This document shows, piece after piece, positions 21,101 through 32,799 of a DNA stretch of 64,000 bases. Positions within the stretch are counted from its first letter, which is position 1, and each line of letters opens with the position of its first letter. Below the pieces are notes generated by a model. It was not told the origin of the DNA. It worked only from the letters and a program-made list of their open reading frames with translations, and ran no database searches. The position numbers and the translations under genes were made by a program. The stretch is from Psococerastis gibbosa (lineage: Eukaryota; Arthropoda; Insecta; Psocodea; Psocidae), in the NCBI GenBank assembly GCA_963971405.1, contig OZ020490.1, positions 29,847,464 through 29,911,463 of the forward strand, written 5' to 3'.

Positions 21101-24100
21101 TATACTAAATTATATATTAATATATTATATTATATTATTTGAATCGAACCTACTGTAGTAGGTATTGCAATAACCAGTGTCGGGTTTGGCTCCCACAAAT
21201 GTCGCAACATACAAAATTATACAAGAGGTTTAACAACCAAAACAAAAAAACTAAAGCAAATAAACTTTACGAAATATTTGGCGGGGAATCGGAGCGTGTC
21301 GTCGCACATCATTTGTGTCTCCATTTTATAATATTGATATTGAAATATTCCTTAAAGGGCATATACAGTATGTAAGATTTTTCTGCCCCCCCCCCCCCCC
21401 AAGGCTAAACCCGACACTGGCAATACCGTAACGAGTAAATAAATAAGTGTATATAGGACTATACCTATATTAAAGGCATTATTTATTTGTTATATTATTA
21501 CCTACCATTTGATTTAAATATTGTAGATAAAGCCCTTGCTACAAGAGTCTCATTGGCAACTAGTGCCATATTTTTGTTGGCAATTCCTTTACTGCCCGCT
21601 CGAGTAGGTATTAAAGCGGTGAGGATTGTCTTCTGCTCTGTTGCTCGATCGTCTGCAGTAATGAAAACAAGGAAGGTATAAGCACGGAAGAAGTTATTGG
21701 GGGGGGGGGGGAGGGGGAGCCTCCCCCCCCCCCAATAATTCGGTTTTGGCAAGAGTTTGTAGGCCCTAATTTGCCTTTGCTCAGTTGGCAAAAACAGAGT
21801 TCCATACAAAGAAAAAAATTAAACAAAGTTGGCTTAAAATAAGATTGTACTAATGTTTTATTCTTATGTAACCAACTTGCCAACTCGCTGTGTCAAACTT
21901 AGAAAAAGGCGCGAGAAATTCAAATTTTAATTGACACAATAAGTATATCCAACTCATATACAGCGACGTATAAACTGTAAAAATAAACAAGGCCTTTGTT
22001 GGCAGACGACAAACACATGGACAATTTTCTGCAGTCAGCATGTATTGTCTATGGTCAGCATCAAAAATGAAAGAGCGTTTAGCCGGTTAAAATTGTAAAA
22101 AGCTATCTAAAAAGACAATGACAGATTCACGCTTGAGAAATCTTATATGCTTACATGAAATGCGAAAAAGAACTTGCTTCAGAACTAAATTTGGGCAATA
22201 TAGTAAAGTTGTGCTGGGCTGATTTAAAAGAACGGCATGGGGCCCGAGAAAAATTAGCCTACAAATACAAAATTGGACATCCTAAACAAAAACCTTACAT
22301 GAATATGTCTTCCATCCTTAAAGAACCGGTCCGAGTTTACTCGAACATGCTTTCCAATTTATCAACATTAGTAGATAGAGAATATGAGTAATTTCATGGT
22401 AAATAATTTTCCAGGGGTTAAATTTCCGATATCTCCGGAGGGGGGGGGGGGGTGTTGTCCTCCTGACGTCACTGGAAGTGACATAAATTCTAGATAGGTC
22501 GGACCAACACATTAATTACCACACAGCAATAGTGGCAGGGCACGCAATGCATTTGAGAGCGAATTTTCCATCATTTTTTCAAAAAAACATTTTTTCTACA
22601 AAACCAAATACTTTTCTGGGAAAGCAACCTGTCCGGTTTCGTTACTCAATTTAACACCTAATACATGCCTATGAAGGCAGAAATCATCGATGGAATGGTT
22701 TCACAGAAAAATTATTTTTTAGTCATTTTTCATTAAAATTTAGTTATTTTTATTTTTTTGCCCCCAGAAGCAAACTATCATGGGGCAAGTGACCCCCGCA
22801 TTTTATCAACATTAATAATGACTACGATATATGTGAATTTAAAAGAAATCGTTGGAGCCGTTTTTGAGAAATAATTTTTTAGACGTTTTTTTTGGAGATT
22901 TTTGAGAATAAAACCCTCCCAAATTAAGTTAGCCCCCCAAAAAAAAGAAATCGTTCCGAGGTATAATTTTGTAAACCTACATGCAAAATTTCATCAAAAT
23001 CGACCGAGTAGTTCGCCCGGAAATCGACGCACAGACATACAGACACACAGACATACAGACACACAGAGCGACAGACTGACATTTCGTAAAAACCACTTTT
23101 TGGGGTTCCTGGGACCTCAAAACGTGTAAATCCGTTGAAATCTCGGAATCGAAAATTTCGACCATCACAAAGCTTTCCTTATACTAGGCTACGTATAAAT
23201 TGGAAAGCAATTATATAATAAATTTTACTGCTTAATATAGCAATATCAATAAAAAGTATTTAAGCATTCCCTTGTAAGTTTAAAAAAAATCTGATACTTT
23301 ACCGCTGTTACAATGCGTAAAACCCAACTATTTTGCACTTAAATTTTCAATTTTTTCCCCCGGGGGAGATTCCCGGCCCCTCGCAACTTCCAGCAATATG
23401 AATAAGTATTTAAGCATTCCTTTATAAGCTATAATTAATAATAATAAATGTAGGCTATTTAGTTTCTTCAATATTACATATACAGTGATATAATGAAGTA
23501 GGGGTGGCCCAAAGGATTTCTCCCGTGCTGGGGCCCCCTTAATACTAATAACTAAGCTAAAACTAATCTAAACTAAACTAAACTAAACTAAAACTAAAAC
23601 TTTAAATAAATCTATACTTTACCGCTGTTAAAATGCGAAAACCCAACTATTTTGCACTTAAATTTTCAATTTTTCCCCCGCAGTCAGGCGCATTGGCTTT
23701 TCAAACAATGCACTGAAAATTAATGTGCCTTGTTTCGCTAACAAACACACCAATTGCACAATCGCTAAGAATTAATTTGTCTTGGTAGGCTACACATTGT
23801 AATACAATGTAATGCAACGCTTACCTAATCATCCCAGTTATTATTTTGGTAGGTCTATTATAAGTTATTTGAGTTGGCAAATTAGACACACCTCCCCCCC
23901 CCCCAAAAAAAAAATCATGCCTTCGCTACTCCCCTGGGTATAAGCACGGACTAATGATAAAGATGTAACATAGGCTATAACCTATAAATGAATTCATGAG
24001 AGTTCTATCCAATAAAAATAGAACTGCGAAACATCATTTTACTGCAAAACTTAATTTGATATATAGGTACAATAGTGTTACATTGAGAGCACGATTGGAG

Positions 24101-27100
24101 TAAAGACTCAGTGGCGGCGCAACGGGGGTGCCCGAGGGGGCCTGCCCCCCCCCCCCAACAATTTCTCCGGCCCCTCCAGCCCCCCCCCCCCCTATTATTG
24201 AGATATTTCACATTTTGTTAAATTGAAAAATTATTGTAATCCAAAAACGTCCGACACAACTGGTATATAACAAGTTACTTACTTCCATTACGGTATGCCT
24301 ACTCCCCATTGGCGTAAATGCTGTTTGTTTGTTTCTAACGCCTGCTTTCAGCATTTCTGCTTTAAGCAACCCTGTCAGCCTGGCGGGGGGAGTGAGTCTG
24401 TTTGTTAACTTGAGGCACCCTAAGGGCAGACTCTTTTACCTCGGGGAAAGGGGAGTTGACTAACAGGGTGGACCTCCTGATTATAGTGGATTCCGAACCA
24501 CTTTGGGAACATAGTAAAGTCACACGATTAAATCGGAGGTGACCAGGACTCGACTTATACTGCCTAAGCGAGTTATCATGTCCCACCAGGTTCCCCTGCC
24601 AACGCTGTGCACACTACCAAGTTGCCGCTGTTTGAAACATGCTCTGCTCTCATGGAATCAACATGGTAAGGCCGTTGGCCATTGGCGTAAATGCGGCACC
24701 CGTAGCAACCCCCAGTATTTCTGGTGACAAAGACGTTATGGGGGCGAAAGGCATAGTGTCCACAACAACGAAAGGGAAATTATTTTTTGGTATGCCTATT
24801 TCACATGAAAGACATCATGAAACAAAATCAACATATTGACTAATTACTTTCACAAAAATAAATTATACAAAATGCTCAAAACCCCAATAGTTCAGACCTA
24901 TTTTTTCAAACTTTTTCTCCGGGGGAGGCCCCCGGGACCCCCTGATGAGTGGTAGGTTTATTCGTCGGTAAAGTCTCAATTGCTTGCAAAATCCGTAAAA
25001 TCTCACTAAGTTAGGCCTATTCCTCAATTTTTTCTCTCCGGGGGAAACCACACCTTTGTCTCCCTCGGGCCCCCATTTTCCCAGAGGATAACATGGGCAA
25101 AATCTCAATAATTTGGGCCCATTTATCAATGTTTTTCTCCGTGGGAGACCACCTTTCTCTGCGCCTGCTGGTACCACCATTCCGAACAGGTTCAGCAATT
25201 TTGCCGTCGTGCATTATAGAGAATGAGACGACTAGGTCGCTGAGCTTGTCAGAACTTGTAAAGAATTTCAGGAGATTAAAAACAATTTTTTTTTTAATTT
25301 TTTGTAAATTTCGAAAATTTACTGAACTTGAATAGCTTTGAGTAGCCTGTAATGTATTTCATTCACATTAAAAAAAATAAAATTGAAATAATAATACAAT
25401 TTTCTGGGCAGACTTCAGAAGTGAATAAGTAATGAATCAAAGTCTTGGGGTCCTAAAGCCCCCCCCCCCCCCCCCAAGAAATTTTGGGAGTTTACGCCAA
25501 TGCTACTCCCAATGAAAAATGATTTGTTTTTTCATTGGCCCGCCAGATGGAAGTCATGCCCCCCCCCCCCCCATGGCCCTCCAGCCTTAACATTGTAGCG
25601 CCGCCACTGTACTGTACAGTAAGTGCCTATTAAGCTAACTAACTAATTGGTTCCAAGTGGGGGACATAATGGATAATATAGGGTGTGGCAAAATGGATAA
25701 AGATAAATGAATAACATATTATAAGATGCATTTAAGAGAGTAGACCTATAGGCCTGTCGAATAATAAATTTAATAATTAAATTCAAATACACTTATAGCA
25801 ACATTTGGTGTTATTTAATGAGGACACAGTTCAAAAGTTTAGTTAGCTTAATAGAAAATAAGTTCTTATTAAATAAGTGGCTATTAGGCTAACTATCAGG
25901 TTCGAAGTGTCCAATCAAAAAGTCTAGTTCTAGAATAAATAAAGAATATAGTTAAATATAACATTTGACCTGCAATCAAAAAGTATTGTTCATCAATTTT
26001 TCTTATAGTAAGAAGCAAATATTTGCATTTAGTTTCGACCTAAAAATTTAGTTTTAACTCTACTATTTTATATTTAAAGAATAAATTCCCCTTGACAGGG
26101 TAAGATAGGGTGTGTAACATTTTGGAAACTGACATCACAGACCAAAATAGTATTTCTCTGCGTTGACAGTTACCTTTCCTTATCTTAAAGCTATGATAAT
26201 AGTACAAAATATAAGAATTAATGGCTGCCCAGCCTATCGGACTATAGCGATAAAAATATTAAAGTTCAGAAAATTTAATTAATAATACTGATGTCTACAA
26301 CTACCACATTGAGGCCGCTCAAGCAACCACAAAGTCCTAGCTACAGAAAACGTAATAGGCTATAGCTCAACACTCTCAGGATTAGGGTTTAACGATTTAT
26401 GACGATTCTACAGATCCAAGTTAATTTAAGAAGACCCACATCCTTAAACTTGCTTGCGACGATTACCAACATCAAAAATTAAACAAATCTGAACTTTGCT
26501 TGACTTTTACTCTTTTATTTTAACAATTGAATTAATACCATCACGTGACATGGTGCGATATTATATTACCCCCGGGATTAAAATCGCCATGATCAGCCTG
26601 CAGAAAAGGAATCCAAAATCTTGAACCACTTACAATATATGTAATTTAACAAAGAGTATACGTAATTGACATTTAAACTGGCCAAAATGTACTACCTACT
26701 GAAAACTTTACAATCTTTTAGGCTAAGCATTGGGAATTTTGATGGCCATTATTCAAAAGTTTAAAATTAAGTACAATTTACAATTTAACGTTTGGAAACC
26801 TTTAATAATGCTAACTTACCTTTACACACAGTGTGAACGAGATATCCATGAATAATTTTATATTCCTTTAACTTTTGTTTTCTGTTTTGACAACAAATAT
26901 TGCCACGAATGATAGAAACTTATACAGTATATTTAATATTTACGTAGGATAGGTACCTTTTTCGAGAGACATCTCAGCTCAATGCAGTATTAGGGTTCTA
27001 AGGGTTCTTACAGAGTGGAGCCGGGATGTACGCTGGTAGCCGGGATGTACGCTGGTAGCCGGGATGGTAGCTTACTCGCTTACCGCTATGTAACAATGTT

Positions 27101-27951
27101 GCCTCAGCAGGCAGTGTACCCGTTCACAACGGAGCCTAGCAGGTTACCAGGATGGGCGCAGGGAGCCTAGATGGAAGGAATTAAAATTGCTACCTAGATT
27201 GTTACATAGCTTGTAAGCGCTGGTCGAGCGGCGTACGCATGCCCAGTTGGCCTCCTCCTCCAATGTCGAAGTGACTGCTGCTATTACTACAATCAACAAT
27301 CCCGGTCTGTCAGTGTTTATACACTTACTGTTTTACGATTTCATATAGTTTTTGGATATTCACAATGGACATAGAAAAACTCATTTCCGAAGTATTTAAT
27401 AGGATCCCTATATGGAATCAGGCGCATCCTGATCACAACAGACATATATTAACTAAGTTGACGAAGTGGCGAACGAACTGGAAGTTCTCTTGATCTCTTT
27501 CCATATTCACAGGGTGAATACTAAACTCACGGTCATTACTAAAAAATAAAAACCACTTAGTAGCAGCACTATCAATCAATATTGTTTCTTCTAATAATCC
27601 ATCCATCTTGAACTACAAAACAAAACTGCAAGGAAGGAACCGGCGATTAAAACAGTGCCAACACGAACACCCCTCATTCCGGCCAGGTACTCATCGACTA
27701 AGCGAGTAAGCTACCATCCCAGCTACCAGCTTACATCCCGGCTCCACTCTGTAAGAACCCTAAGACAAGCGTAACTGCTCCTGATATAAAGTGCACACCA
27801 TACATTTATCGGACAGAGGTACACAATTGTACAATAAGTCCAGGCTCTAAGTTCTAATAAAGTCCTGCATAAAGTACTTACCTACATCGAGCAAGCTTAC
27901 AACAGAAAAAATCGCAGTGAAAATGATCAGCTGATTTCGCCCCCGCGGCAT
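18142..27951 (-). CDS. CMAS: CMP-N-acylneuraminate (CMP-sialic acid) synthetase with signal peptide, complete, 6 exons
   Basis: Exons on the minus strand: 27951-27882, 21652-21502, 20573-20431, 20103-19957, 18522-18384, 18247-18142. Phases fit and the total is 756 nt (251 aa). The enzyme charges sialic acid with CTP to give CMP-sialic acid. Exon 1 encodes a signal peptide (MPRGRNQLIIFTAIFSVVSL) with donor GTAG|gtaagt. The catalytic fold follows: IPTRAGSKGIANKN (residues 38-51), VWVSTNGVEI, IQCTSPFL (129-136), KRPRRQDW (183-190), ETGMFYFTKRSL, IEVPSERAMEIDT (221-233). There is no C-terminal HAD domain, as in fly CSAS and unlike the vertebrate enzyme. A signal peptide implies Golgi or secretory location, as known in Drosophila. 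The exon 3 acceptor may be one CAG earlier (20576). Intron 1 is 6.2 kb of transposons. Identity is very sure; exon 1 rests on phase and signal-peptide logic. Confidence 0.9.
19310..19515. mobile_element. hAT-like MITE with poly-G/poly-C
   Basis: CAATGGCGGATCCATGG followed by G17, and at the far side a C run, then CGCTGGATCCGCCCTTG. The ends are imperfect inverted repeats of the CAGTGGCGGATCC type. I found no exact 8-bp duplication, so the limits are approximate. Confidence 0.5.
21175..21419. mobile_element. hAT-like MITE (CAGTGTCGGGTTT ends)
   Basis: The ends CAGTGTCGGGTTTGGC and GGCTAAACCCGACACTG are inverted. The flanks GCAATAAC (21167-21174) and GCAATACC (21420-21427) agree in 7 of 8 bases, as expected for an aged hAT target duplication. 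A C14 run lies near the right end. Confidence 0.75.
22037..22320 (+). mobile_element. hAT transposase C-terminal relic
   Basis: The plus strand reads VSIKNERAFSRLKIVKSYLK then RTMTDSRLRNLICLHEM. After a frame change it continues as EKELASELNLGNIVKLCWAD. This matches the hAT dimerisation-domain pattern (ERxFSxLKxIKxxLRxTMxxxRLxxL). It is the only trace of a hAT transposase that I see in the window. Confidence 0.65.
22321..23212 (-). repeat. Repeat family R, full-length-looking copy
   Basis: It starts CCGGTCCGAGTTTACTCGAA, CATGCTTTCCAATTTATC and ends CGTATAAATTGGAAAGCAAT, so GCTTTCCAATTTAT is inverted at the two ends. Internal marks are a G12 run, AGACATACAGACACACAGAC repeats, TTTCGTAAAAACCACTTTTT, and GGGACCTCAAAACGTGTAAA. 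The class is unknown. Confidence 0.7.
23250..23690. repeat. Two copies of the AAGTATTTAAGCATTCC...CCCCCG module
   Basis: The blocks AAGTATTTAAGCATTCC, ATACTTTACCGCTGTTA, AAATGCG(T)AAAACCCAACTA and TTTTGCACTTAAATTTTCAA stand twice, about 150-360 bases apart. This is the internal module of the hAT-like elements (see 24307-25502). ACTAA repeats lie at 23550-23600. Confidence 0.55.
24307..25502. mobile_element. hAT-like element (CATTGGCGTAAAT ends), TSD CTACTCCC
   Basis: The ends CATTGGCGTAAATGCTG and GGAGTTTACGCCAATG are inverted and flanked by CTACTCCC at 24299-24306 and 25503-25510. Inside, three tandem ~110-bp modules of the type GTAAAATCTCACTAAGTTAG...TTTTTCTCCGGGGGAG run from 24870 to 25160, and a G-family repeat is inserted at 24365-24665. 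A close relative stands at 28254-28752. Confidence 0.82.
24365..24665 (-). repeat. G-family interspersed repeat, diverged copy
   Basis: The minus strand shares TGTGCACAG(C)GTTGGCA, GGTCACCTCCGATTTAATCG, GGTTCGGAATCCACTATAAT and AGGAGGTCC with the near-identical copies at 35104-35297 and 38225-38420, with extra sequence in between. It is a possible SINE. Confidence 0.55.
25615..27001. other. CMAS intron 1, mostly unexplained AT-rich sequence
   Basis: The words TAAGTGCCTATTAAGCTAAC (25620) and TAAGTGGCTATTAGGCTAAC (25875) form a decayed direct repeat. 26565-26600 is a piece of the 16990-17480 family. Otherwise nothing is seen. Confidence 0.35.
27002..27760. mobile_element. PIF/Harbinger element, internally deleted, TAA duplication
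   Basis: The ends GGGTTCTTACAGAGTGGAGC and the inverse are flanked by TAA (26999-27001, 27761-27763). From 27365 (+) it reads MDIEKLISEVFNRIPIWNQA then HPDHNRHIL, a MADF (Myb/SANT-like) domain start, then after a shift DEVANELEVLL. From about 27608 (-) it reads MDGLLEETILIDSAATKWFL, an unrelated start, as expected for the transposase ORF of this superfamily that runs the other way. GCCGGGATGTACGCTGGTA is repeated at the left end. Confidence 0.8.
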
Positions 27952-28253
27952 CTCTGTAATATAGGCTATATAAAGGGGTCACAACAGAAGGGGATGCTGC
28001 GCTATGAGAGCGCTTGCTCAGGCAGATTGGCGCGAGAATTTGAAATCCCACATTGATTGAGCAAGTACAATATTATACAGTATTTCTGCTGCTCCACACA
28101 AATTATTCGTTATGCATTTATATTGGGTATAGGCTGTTCGTAGTGGCATTAGAACGACAAAAATAATGTTTTTGTTTAATGCTGTACTTACATATGAGGC
28201 AAAGATACAAAGTAAATTATAACAGACCCTTGATATACCAGAGACGAAAATTG

Positions 28254-28752
28254 CATTGGCGTAAATAGGAGGTCCACCCGCAGCCCCCCAGGATTTCTGG
28301 TCACAAAGACATTATGGAGGCTAAAGGCATAGTATCCACAATAACAAAAGGGAAATTAATTCTTAGTATGCTTATTTTACATGAAAAAAATCAACATATT
28401 GACCAAGTACTTTCACAGAAAATATATTACTCAAAATGCTCAAAACCCCAATATTTCAGACCTATTTTTTTTCAAACTGTTTCTTCGGGGGAGACCCCCG
28501 CCCCCCCCCCCCTCTCAGTGTTAGATTTACTCGCCTGTGATGCTTGTAAAATGCGTAAAACCTCCCTAATTTGGGCATATTCATCAATTTTTTCTACGGG
28601 GGAGACCCCCGGGCCCCGCTTTCTCCAGGATAAAATATTCGTAAAACCTCACTAATTTGGGCCCAATTATCGACTTTTTTTTCTGCGGGGGAACAATGTC
28701 TTAAGGTCCTAAAGCCCCCCCCCCCCAGAAATTTTGGGAATATACGCCAATG
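28254..28752. mobile_element. hAT-like MITE (CATTGGCGTAAAT ends), TSD GAAAATTG
   Basis: The ends CATTGGCGTAAATAGG and GAATATACGCCAATG are flanked by GAAAATTG at 28246-28253 and 28753-28760. It contains C14 and C10 runs and two or three GTAAAACCTCACTAATTTGG / CTACGGGGGAGACCCCCGGG modules. It is a shorter sister of 24307-25502. Confidence 0.85.
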
Positions 28753-28760
28753 GAAAATTG

Positions 28761-30256
28761 CCATATCGTGGAAATAAGGAGCCAAAATGCGAGTTCGTAT
28801 TCTTGTCGCACTTTGTCGATGTGCGAAAAAATGTGTTTATACGTTTCAGCTGTTAAAATAATATACATTCTATGGCCATACGGTACCTACCTACAGTGTG
28901 CATCAAAATTATTATAGCCTAAAATAAATACGGTACAGGTGCAAACAGGCATGAGCTGTATAAGTACATTGACATACTGTATCACCGTAAACGCCCCGCT
29001 AATGACCTTCGATTTACTGAATTAAAAATTTTGGGCGTTCTTAACCTGCTCACCATGAATCAATAATATATATATTAACGTCACCTGTTTATTATTGTCA
29101 TTATTTATTGCAGTAGGCCTAGACTAATGGCATATTAATTATTGACATCGCCATCTGGACTTCTTGAGGACCTGCCCGTCCCGCTCTGTAGGGGAGGTCT
29201 GCGACAGTTTTCAATTTTTGATTAAAACTACTGATGCTATATATTGTATGTGTAGGAAAAAATGTACGGGTTCACTCGTACTGGTTGTAGCATTATCAGG
29301 CAATCCCTATTACATGTGCAGTCACTGGATGAGACCGACATAGCTTATGAGAGGAGAAAATATCAACGTTGAAATTACTCGGCGTCTCCGGATATAGGTT
29401 GCTGCTTGTTAATATTTCCACAAGCTATACAGCAGTGACTAAAATCTAAAATTTCATTCAAAGTAAGACCATTGTAGACTGTGAGGTTATATATATATAA
29501 GTTATACCTTCTCATCTTCAAGTTACAGCCGGATGGCTGGTTGGCAGCAACATGTGACTTCGATGCCTTCACTCCCCTCGATCCTGGCACGCTCGCTTCA
29601 GCTCCACGTATGTCTTGGCCCCTACGTCCTCCATAATAACTTGCTATAAGTTATATACAGTACATAAAAAGTCAATGATTTTTTTTACTGACCGTAAGTT
29701 AATTTAAAAAAATTTTATACACGCGGCTTGCCCTTCAAATCCACATAGTCGGCCTATAAGTTCCATAAAAAGGCATTGAATTGTCAACTGACAACACTGG
29801 GCCGCATCCTGGAATTTCGCATCTAATTTTAGATCAGAGGACCGGGTTATTTATACGAAGCTGTGGTAAACGCCTGGAAATGTATCCATTTTGTATATCT
29901 TTTTATTATTTGAAGGGCTTATGGACTCACATTTGGCCTACTGTATATATTTGCCCATTGAATCTTGCCCCTTTTCGGACATGATTGGCACTATTTCCGT
30001 ATAAATTTTGGCCATGGTATAAACTGATGCGTAGCCTCGATGCCAACCCACATCTAATTCCAGAGACTATAATGGACAAACTGAGACATGCTTATTATTA
30101 ACACAATGTAACAGGCGTGTGCGTGACTTGATCAACTTCGGAGACCGGTCATTTTTATCCATAAACAAATTCAGGAGTAGGCCTAAGGCCGATTTCAACT
30201 TTAAAAAAAAAAAAAAAAAAAAAGCCATATCTGGTGGCTAGCTTCGAATATAACGA
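28761..30256. other. No supported gene; one SAP-like coding relic
   Basis: On the minus strand at 29630-29540 a short run reads MEDVGAKTYVELKRACQDRG, then in another frame VKASKSHVAANQPSG, resembling a SAP-type helix (LKxxCxxRGxxxSGxK). Too short to assign. An A20 run lies at 30202-30222. The rest is unexplained. Confidence 0.35.
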
Positions 30257-30957
30257 AGAACCGGTCCGAGTTTACTCGAACATGCTTTCCAATTTATCAT
30301 TTAGTAGATAGATAATATGAGTAATTTCATTGTGAATAATTTTCCTATGGTAATAATGGCAATTGGAGCGTGAATTTTCCATAATTTCTTCAAAAAATAA
30401 TTTTCTGCACAAAATCAAATCTTTTTTTTATGCAACCTTTATAGTAGGTTTTGTTACTCTATATTTAACACATACAACATACTTGAATGTAGAAATCGTC
30501 GATGGAATGGTTCCACAGGGAAAAAAAATTTTAGTCAATTTTCATGAAAATTTAGTTACTTTTATTTTTTTACCCCTAGAAGCAAACTATCAAGGGCGGG
30601 CAAGTGACCCACCGCATTTTGTTAACATTAATAACGGCTTCAATATATTACAATTGAAAAGAAATAGCTAGTTGGAGCCGTTTATGAGGAATTATTTTTT
30701 AGAGTTTTTTTTGTCGTTTTTTGAGAATAGAACTCCCCAAAATTGTGTTACTCCAAAATAAAAATAAAATCGGCTGAGTAGTTAGCCCGCAAATCGATGA
30801 ACAGACAGAGCGACAGACAGACAGACATTTCGTAAAAACCACTTTTTTTGGTTTCTGGGACCTCAAAACGTGTAAATCCGTTGAAATCTCGGAATCGAAA
30901 ATTTCGGCCATCACAAATCTTTCCTTATACTAGGCTATGTATAAATTGGAAAGCAAT
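30257..30957 (-). repeat. Repeat family R copy
   Basis: Starts ACCGGTCCGAGTTTACTCGA, ATGCTTTCCAATTTATC and ends ATGTATAAATTGGAAAGCAAT, with the GACAGACAGACAGACATTTC block. Slightly shortened internally, and lacking the poly-G run seen in other copies. Confidence 0.7.
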
Positions 30958-31323
30958 AAGCGGTGCAGATCAGGCAGTTGCATAATCGGAGAGCTTGGTG
31001 GCAAGTCTAGTGGTGCAGGCTTATCTAGAAGAAGCCACAGTAGCCCAAGGATGGCTATAAAGCAACCACTTTCCACTGCTAGGACACACTTTTGTCCTGG
31101 GGTTGAGTCCAGAGGCGGAGGAACTCAATGAAGAGTCAACGGCATAAGGATGCAGAAGGCAACGGGAAACCACTGCATTACAATTCCCTAGCACAGTCAT
31201 CATGGCATTACGTATATGTACATAGTCATAGTGCATTCGATACACTATCCGGGACTCTTTCGAGTATTTGCGCCGGTCGGTGTGTGTGTGTGCGGAAGTC
31301 ATGGACTCATAGGCCGGTCTTGC

Positions 31324-31620
31324 TTAGAAAGTTAACATTGCCGTGACCGGCCCATGCCTGTCCCCTATTAAGTTTGGCAGGGTGTGTGGTTTAGGTAACG
31401 AAAATCTGCTCGCTGCGTATATAGGGCATTCGGTAATTAAGTGTTCCACTGATTGTGGGACTCCGCACCTGCTGCATGTAGGGGGCTGGTCACCAGACAT
31501 CAAATGTCGATGGGTAAGGCGGTGTGCCCTATGCGCAATCAAGCAAGAGCAGTCTCTTCTGCTCGATTTAGGCGATATGAGGTTTGCCAATCCCCAATTT
31601 TGTAGTTAGATGTGTCATGG
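31324..31620 (-). mobile_element. Jockey-type LINE, RNase H end
   Basis: The minus strand reads HRAHRLTHRHLMSGDQPPTC, SRCGVPQSVEHLITECPIY, then RHGPVTAMLTFLSK. This is the C-terminal pattern RLTHxHLLSGxxPPxCxxC...SVxHxLxECPxY of Jockey-clade ORF2. Unclassified repeat sequence (30960-31320) precedes it, including GGTTGAGTCCAGAGGCGGAG and GGCAACGGGAAACCACTGCA. Confidence 0.75.
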
Positions 31621-31861
31621 GTAGTTGGCAGTGGCGGAGCGTGGGAGAATTGCGAGTGGATTGGAACCCAACTGCCCCTCCAGAAGCTCAAGGCATGGCC
31701 TAATTTACCAGGGTAATGATAGTTTTATGCTGTGCACATTATGGCGCATGCGCCAGTGCGCCAATCACCGATTATTTTGGGTTCAAAGGAGTGTTTTGAA
31801 TATTATTAGTGCAAAATATTCAGTTTTTAGGAATTATTAACCATCAAATTTTAACTTAGCC

Positions 31862-32065
31862 TACAAATGACATGTAGCGTAGTGTTACGGACTCTCACTT
31901 TCACCCGAAAGGTTGTTGGTTCGAGTCCCACACTGGCTACATTTTCTGGCCATGCTTCGGAGGGCATGTAAAGCAGGCTGTCCCGGCCCTTCCTAGTTGA
32001 GTGTAAGAGAGGGCTTTATAGCCCTAACTTCGTTAGGTTGGCTTAGTAATAGAAACAATAAAAAG
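31862..32065 (+). mobile_element. tRNA-derived SINE, best copy
   Basis: TAGCGTAGTGTTACGGACTC (box-A side), CTTTCACCCGAAAGGTTGTT, box B GGTTCGAGTCCCACACTGGC, a body with GGCCATGCTTCGGAGGGCAT, and the tail AGGGCTTTATAGCCCTAACT, TAGTAATAGAAAC. Other copies: 1578, 4390, 4765 and, on the minus strand, 63966. Confidence 0.8.
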
Positions 32066-32799
32066 TCCTTATTTTTTTTTAAATATTTGAAAAAAGAGGG
32101 GCTCTCTGACTACTGCTTTCTTTTGAATATTGTGTTCAGCAGCATGCCCGGCAGCAGCTTTTTCCCCTTACCGATGGAGGTAAGGTAAGGGTGGACCCAG
32201 GGCGGATAATCTTTCTTCATATCGAAACTCGAACCTCGCCCCTCCATTTCATAGTCTAGTTCTCTATAAGGCCATTGATATAGTGTCAAAACTGAAGCTC
32301 GACTATCCGGTCTCTAATACATAGGCTATCCGGAGAGACACGCCCTTGGCGACCTTACAGAGGTCGTCGAATCCGTTGTCAATACCCCATACCTGTACGG
32401 AATACCTGACACCACCATACCTACCTGCAGTTGTACCATCCTTAATGTGACGACCGTATCTTTTGGAGGGCACTAAGTTACAATATCAGACAAGTATAGT
32501 CCATTGTAAATACAGCTCTTCATCTTACCACAGCTAGGGGTGTACGGTATACCAAATACGAATCCATAGATCCATAGAACTAACATAAAGGTGGTGGTCA
32601 CCTGTGGGAAGGAAAAGTGGACGATTTGAAGAAAATGTATGTATATGATAACGCATTAATTAAGAGTTAGGGAGCGGAAAAGTCATGATGCAAGAAATCT
32701 TTGGAGTGGTCATTTGTACATGAATGTTATAAAAATAAGTTTTAGAACCTATTAGTATAGCCTATATATAAGAAGGTGTTGAACAATGATCTAAGAAGC
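32066..32799. other. No gene or repeat recognised
   Basis: Mixed sequence without a coding pattern that I can support. Confidence 0.3.

Larger units (their letters stand above)
24109..25609. mobile_element. hAT-like element (CAGTGGCGGCGC ends) with another inside
   Basis: The ends CAGTGGCGGCGCAAC and GTAGCGCCGCCACTG are inverted. Poly-C runs sit just inside both ends. No exact 8-bp flanking duplication is visible. The element at 24307-25502 lies inside it. Confidence 0.65.

Noticed and set aside
21877-22041. Alternative first exon of the synthetase with a hydrophobic stretch
   Set aside because: Its donor is poor (TTG|gttaca) and it adjoins a hAT transposase relic. The exon at 27951-27882 has a better donor, the right phase and a cleaner signal peptide.
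27960-27980. TATA box for the synthetase gene
   Set aside because: TTTATATAG on the minus strand lies only about 20 bases before the ATG, too close to direct initiation upstream of the start codon.
29540-29640. SAP-domain gene on the minus strand
   Set aside because: Only about 20 residues match, the frame changes within the stretch, and nothing around supports a gene. Likely a mobile-element relic of unknown type.
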